Notes under the pieces: generated by a model | Databases searched by the model: none | Told to the model about the DNA's origin: nothing | Seen by the model: only the letters and a program-made list of their open reading frames with translations | Shown: in pieces, positions 59,485 to 64,000 of the stretch | Numbering within the stretch: position 1 is the stretch's first letter | Layout: each line of letters begins with the position of its first letter | Assembly (NCBI GenBank): GCA_014549065.1 | Contig: JACDOX010000172.1 | Location: 232,332-296,331 of the forward strand | From: Cardinalis cardinalis | Lineage: Eukaryota > Chordata > Aves > Passeriformes > Cardinalidae | DNA length: 64,000 nucleotides | Reading direction: 5' to 3' | Made by a program: the position numbers and the translations under genes

Positions 59485-61555
59485 ATGACCATCTTTGTGC
59501 CAAAATATAGTGTATACAGTCCACTATTTTGTAGTAGATCATTCTGTTATTTAAGAAATTGATTAAATGGATGTCTTAGAAAGTATTTATGCTAATAGCA
59601 CATTACTTATGTCATTCAGACAGTCAATGTGAGCCTTTTCAACTGTCTAGCACAGCCAATGCCTCAAGTAAAATACAGTAACTTTCAACTTCACTGCTTA
59701 CAAATCTGTATCACAGACATGAAATCATTGCTCTTCCCATTGGAAATGTTTTCTGTTGCACACCTACCTACTCTCCCTAGGACTTGCAATGAGTGTGTTA
59801 CCACAGGCAGTGTGGAAGTGCCTGAAGTTATTACTGCAGACAGGAACAAAATCGATTGAAGGTCTGAATTCTTTTTGATGACATTTGAAGACTCAGCAAC
59901 TCAGTCACTGAAGCAGCATTTTTCACTACTCAAATGGTGATGATTTTTTGTCCCACTACTTATAATAAGTGCACTTTGGCTCTTCTGGAGTACCTCTCAA
60001 ACTCCAGTGCGCTCGAAAAGAAAAAAACAAACCAAAACCCAAGCACTAGTTTTGCACCACATTGAGATGGAATGTCTTGTTCCCTACCTGTAAAGCTTCC
60101 TGCAGCCATCTTTGCAGCCCTATCTAAGACATGCACTATAGAGGCGCGTCTGTAGTGAGACATCTGGTAGACCAACAGCTTTTAGGAGGAGCGAAGATTC
60201 TAAGTAAAATCTATCATGCCCTCCAATGAGACCATGAAAAGACTTGGCCAAACCAGAGCTTTGCTTACAGTCATTGTAAGGTTTTATTTCATAACAATTT
60301 TAAAGTTATGTATGCCTGTCTGTATACATTGGTGTATATTGTTGAAAATAAACAGAGACCTTATGTTATGTCCATTGTGATTGCATACAAAAGATTTGCT
60401 GTGCGCTTGGGTGATCAGTGAAGCTTGAATCTCCCCTATTTACTGTATGGTCACTGTCAGTTCAATGAACTGCCTCCTTGTTCTCCACTATTGTCCCACA
60501 CTCCCTTAAACATTTGTCACTGAAGTGCCTCCAAAGACAAATAAACTGTCACCAAGAATTCAAACCTGGTAACTGGGAATGAAAAGGGATCAGAACCTAC
60601 TGGATTATTTTACATGAAATGATGTAGAGTTCCTTCTCCCCCTGGAAGAGATAGCCTGGACAGGACTTCAGCAGAGAGCACTGCCAAATAGCCAGACAAA
60701 TGAGAGAACTTGCTTTCCTGTGAAAAATCTCCCTCTGACAGGAAAGGTGAAGTCTTTCCCTTGCTTAAATCTGTTCTTGCTACATCACTTGACATTTCGA
60801 GGTTTCCATTTGTCTGAAAATCAAGCAAAAGAAATACGGATTTGATGGACATCAACATCTGCACAGGCTTATCTGGCTGGGACAAATAGCAACACAGGCA
60901 GCCATTCATCCTGGAAATAGTGCTGACTCTGACTATGCAACAAAACCCAGAGCTACCTCCTTATGGAGAGGAGCTCATAGGAAGAATCTGTTTAGCTGTA
61001 TTTATTGCACAATAACTTAAATTAAAACAATCCACTTTTTCTGGAGAAGGAAGCATACAGATGAATCCTCCCTGCCTAGTGGTGCTTGGTGTTGATTTAT
61101 TTCAGGCAGATGCTTTTGACAGAAGCCTGTAAAATTAAGTCTTAAGTTTATTGTAGCAGTTAATTATCAGTCCTTTTCTAGTGCTAATGTCTTTACTCCT
61201 AAATGAAGAAAAATAAAGGCTTTTAGCTGGGACTTAATTTTTCATCAACAACTAGTTAAATAGTCCTTGTGGGTGCTAACTGTTGACAAACTAAAAGCAT
61301 GTTTCTGGTCATCTATGCAAGAAGTATTTAAGATCATCCTTACCCCATTATGAACTCAGCACTTTGTAAAGAAAGCTGATTCTATTTACAAGTCTCACCC
61401 AACTAATCTGTCCTCCTCCCGAAGAAACAGTTTCCAGCCTTGTTTCAACAATAAGCTTACTCAACCGTTCAGATGACTTTAAAAACAAACTTCAGATCAT
61501 AGCCGCACACCATAGTCATACACTTGTTTGGCATCACAACTATTTGGGGTTGGCT
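59485..61555. other. Noncoding stretch
   Basis: No supported gene or repeat. Frames under 100 codons on both strands are treated as chance. Confidence 0.5.
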
Positions 61556-61559
61556 TATG

Positions 61560-61860
61560 TGTGTGCACGTGCACTTATGTGCATTTATTGCTGGGCAACG
61601 TAATCAAATTCACACCCTAAATAAATAATAAAATAATCCTCCATTGAAGTAACTAACCCAGAAGCAGGGATTTCTAATTTTGTTGATTTACACAACAGAC
61701 AGATGTGGATTTGTGCTCTGTCAAGATCTGGTTAGATGAAAAAGACACTATCTTGCTAATCTGTCGCCCCCTCAGTCAAAGTTTATTTGTGGTAGACTTT
61801 AAACTTCTGACTTGCCTTCCAATTATAGCCTTTAAAACGAAAAGCTTTAAATAAATACCA
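61560..61860. promoter_or_regulatory. Candidate conserved noncoding element
   Basis: Repeat-free DNA with GCTGGGCAACGTAATCAAAT (RFX-like GGCAACG), a GTCGCCCCCTCAG word partly resembling a CTCF core, and CCAATTATAGCC. Located about 2 kb from the CpG island. Motif-based only. Confidence 0.28.
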
Positions 61861-61880
61861 TGAATAGAAGATAAATAAAC

Positions 61881-61917
61881 TTTCTTTTTTTTTTCTTTTT
61901 TTTTTTTCTTTTTTTTG
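61881..61917. repeat. Poly-T tract with C interruptions
   Basis: Thirty-seven bases of T with three isolated C. Simple low-complexity DNA. Confidence 0.9.
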
Positions 61918-61919
61918 TG

Positions 61920-62250
61920 AGTGCCTAGCTTGACGCAGTCCAAACTCAAATCCCTAGAGGACTGAGCTCTCTCTTTTGTGTTAATGTTTAAAAGATTTTC
62001 CAGCGCTGGAGTTTATTCCTACTGCAAACATTTCTATTTACAAGGTCAAGTGTATCAGCACTCGACACAGCTTAAGAGTGTAATTATTTATCTAAGGGCG
62101 TTTGAGTGTAGATCAGTAGCTCTGGCAGCAAACCAGGCTTCAGCACGACGCAAAGCATCGCCTAAGCACAGTATTACAAGATCTAGTAATTGCTGATCCC
62201 TTCAGCGTGTTTACTTTTGCATTCTTCATTGTGGGAGAAGGCAGGCTGAA
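61920..62250. other. Unique noncoding DNA left of the CpG patch
   Basis: Mixed-composition sequence with scattered CpGs (GACGCAGTCC, CAGCGCTGG, CACTCGACAC, AGCACGACGC). It may be part of the same regulatory domain as the neighbouring CpG-rich patch. No coding evidence. Confidence 0.35.
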
Positions 62251-62254
62251 TAGC

Positions 62255-62460
62255 AAACTTTGCGTTTTGTTGCAGCTGCCTCGATGCGTGCGCCCCTGCC
62301 CGCGCGAAGCGCCCCTGCCTTGTCCCAAACGCTCGCCGCCTCTGTGTGATGTATTTCCCATCGCTGGTTTGCACGCCCAGGAGCACTCCTACAAGCCCCA
62401 GCGAGAGCAGCGTGCCTGCACGAAGGGAGCGCGGTGCACAAGTAATTCTACACGTACATA
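62255..62460. promoter_or_regulatory. Small CpG-rich patch (possible secondary promoter or exon)
   Basis: About 18 CpGs in roughly 190 bp by hand count. On the plus strand TTTGCGTTTTGTTGCAG ends at about 62274 and resembles a splice acceptor. Frames are open on both strands across the patch (plus 62207-62605; minus 62183-62542 and 62226-62441) because of composition, and none shows a known domain. It could be an alternative first exon or promoter of the gene to the right, or a divergent noncoding RNA start. Confidence 0.45.
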
Positions 62461-62629
62461 TACAGGAGCAGTGTCCTTGAATTGCTTTACTCTCTTCTGG
62501 CACTGGCAAGTTACCATGCCAACGCATTATAAAATCAACCACTCATTTAAAGAAGTACTTTCAAAGCTGTATTTACTTCTTGCATGTAATTATCCATTAA
62601 AGTAAGAATAGCAGTAATTTACATCTATG

Positions 62630-63650
62630 TGAAGTATTACAGGCAGACACAGATTTTTGTTTTTTACTGGTTTTTGGTTTGTTATTCTGTGGTTTGATCC
62701 CCGCCTCTCTTCCCCCACCCCCACATTTCGGGTGCTGAGAGTTCAAGTGTCCCTGGAAAACAATTTCACCGCATCCATTATTTAAAGCTCTTTCTTTACT
62801 AATTTACACGTTTAGAAAATACAAAAAAGCCATACATATTTAAAAGACAGGCCTTTTTTATGCCTTCTATAAAAAATACAAGGTTTAAGGCAGCTCAGAA
62901 ATAGGCGTTTATACAATTCTAAAACGTTCATAAAGTCTCTCCAAATAAGAAAGTTAACTTTCAATCTGTAAAATACACTGTACATTTGACGTTCTAGAGA
63001 ATACTTCACTTAATCACTGTTGCTGGTATCCCTTTAAACATAAAGTGAAATCTGTACCTTTCCGAAACGAACAGCAAATGCAGCTACCTGGCAAATAAGA
63101 CATGGAATTAAAACTTTTTATTATTTTTTTAAATAAATTATCCCCAAAGCATACAATTTATAAAATTCTATATACAATGAAGAGCGACTGGTAACAAATC
63201 CCAGTTTTAAATACTTTTTTTTAATATAAGATTTACCAGAGGTCAGCACCCTGATATGACGAGGCAATAAAACTTCTCAGGATATTTGTACATACATGTT
63301 CTCGAGTTTAAAAGTGTCTTTTAAAGATGGCAGTGCAGAGCTCTTTTAAAACAAAAGTTGCATTGTTCAGTATAGCCAACAACTCCGAAACAATTTTTTT
63401 TCTAATGTCGCTAGGTTACAGAGGAAGAGACGGCTGCTGGCACGCTTTTGTTATAGGGAATTTGCGTGTGCAAGAGGGAGTGCTGTAAACCACCAAATTT
63501 ATTCAGTCTGCTATTTCCCTAAATTTAATGGCAGATGAGGCGTAAGCCCCTTTCGGGCACAACTGCATCAGGAAGAGCGAGATGCGGCTAATGATAATCA
63601 AGTTGCTGACTAACTAGTACGGCAACGCTTTGGCAGCAAGTTTGGGTTGC
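62630..63650 (-). other. UTR-like AT-rich kilobase, orientation uncertain
   Basis: Read on the minus strand, this stretch has the texture of a transcribed vertebrate 3' UTR: Pumilio-like TGTACAAATA (complement of about 63281-63290) and TGTATATA, AU-rich ATTTA words, and AATAAAAAG (complement of about 63116-63124) as a candidate polyadenylation signal. Few repeats interrupt it and CpGs rise toward the right. The alternative is promoter-proximal upstream DNA of a gene reading rightward from the CpG island. On the minus strand, AAG followed by GTTAGTAAG and AGAG followed by GTGAGC near 63650-63672 look like splice donors, which would instead put an intron here. I cannot choose between these. Confidence 0.35.
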
Positions 63651-63689
63651 TCACCTCTTACTAACCTTCATGTCAAAACTCTTAAAAGA

Positions 63690-64000
63690 CCTCCAGTACC
63701 AGCATGCCACAACTCCCGGGTTGTTCCGGGGGGCGGCTAGCGGCCTCGCCCGCAGTCTCTGTCAGCCGCTCCGCTCGCTAGTAACACGAAGGCAGGGTGG
63801 CAGCAATTGCATAGTGCACACTCGAGACCAACACCCGAAACACGAGCGGCCCCTGAGCCCCGGCCACCACTCCAGCGGCCGGCTCGCAGCGCCGGGCCGG
63901 GCAAAGGGGTGGGCTGGGGGCTGCGCGCAGCAGCGGAGGCAGAGGGGGAGACGCGAGGGGACGGGGCGCCGGGGCGATGGGTCGGGAATCCGCGGCCAGA
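63690..64000. promoter_or_regulatory. CpG island running off the window edge
   Basis: About 33 CpGs in 310 bp by hand count, high GC and GC-box-like words (GGGGCGG-type, GGGGTGGGCTGGGG). It rises abruptly from AT-rich DNA and continues past position 64000. Vertebrate CpG islands of this density are nearly always promoters or the exons of developmental genes. Minus-strand frames are open from the right edge for about 75-90 codons with no ATG and no family resemblance, so coding content is not claimed. The gene and its direction are unknown. Confidence 0.75.

Noticed and set aside
62183..62605. Overlapping 119- to 132-codon frames on both strands
   Set aside because: They sit on a CpG-rich patch, the plus frame opens with GTG, and no family resemblance is visible.
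1..64000. CRISPR arrays, operons, tRNA or rRNA genes, microRNA hairpins of known families
   Set aside because: No regularly spaced repeats, cloverleaf-like genes, rRNA sequence or familiar mature microRNA sequence was seen on either strand by eye; novel small RNAs cannot be excluded.

Overview
The window looks like noncoding DNA from a bird nuclear genome. The base composition is AT-rich. Its interspersed repeats are CR1 LINE pieces with the avian 3' end (copies of an ATTCTRTG-type octamer next to a GGTTTGGGTTGGAAGGAACC-like block) and long terminal repeats of avian endogenous retroviruses. The TG...CA LTR at 47954-48498 resembles a family common in neoavian, including songbird, genomes; I cannot name the species. 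There are no operons, bacterial promoters, rRNA, tRNA or CRISPR. I find no complete, intact protein-coding gene. Most open frames are short, begin at non-ATG codons, and are at the length expected by chance.

Layout. 1-4065: unique AT-rich sequence with small tandem repeats. 4066-4212: a 48-codon coding-like frame on the minus strand. 4285-4730: a solo-LTR-like element. 4731-25200: mostly unique sequence holding a possible decayed coding segment (8501-8956), a coding-like minus frame (10165-10398), two old CR1 scraps (about 16236-16460 and 21104-21172) and several small palindromes and duplications. 25200-54950: long noncoding stretch with patches that keep CpGs or carry developmental-factor motifs (25.2, 28.2, 34.3-34.9, 39.4-39.7, 41.8-42.6, 44.5, 46.0, 51.4-52.5 kb) and one solo LTR at 47954-48498. 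54955-58536: a CR1-rich block with a 2.1 kb 5'-truncated CR1 that still shows reverse-transcriptase sequence, followed by an older CR1 fragment in the same orientation. 59090-62200: repeat-poor DNA with conserved-element character. 62255-62460: a small CpG-rich patch. 62630-63650: a UTR-like AT-rich kilobase. 63690-64000: a strong CpG island that runs off the window edge.

Interpretation (inference): a gene-poor flank, or large intron, beside a CpG-island gene whose body probably lies beyond position 64000, or which is transcribed leftward from there. The patchwork of non-repetitive, motif-rich blocks suggests distal enhancers of a developmental regulator. Conservation cannot be measured from one sequence, so every conserved-element call is low confidence. 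The most secure calls are the CR1 elements, the LTR at 47954-48498, the CpG island and the exact repeats and palindromes.
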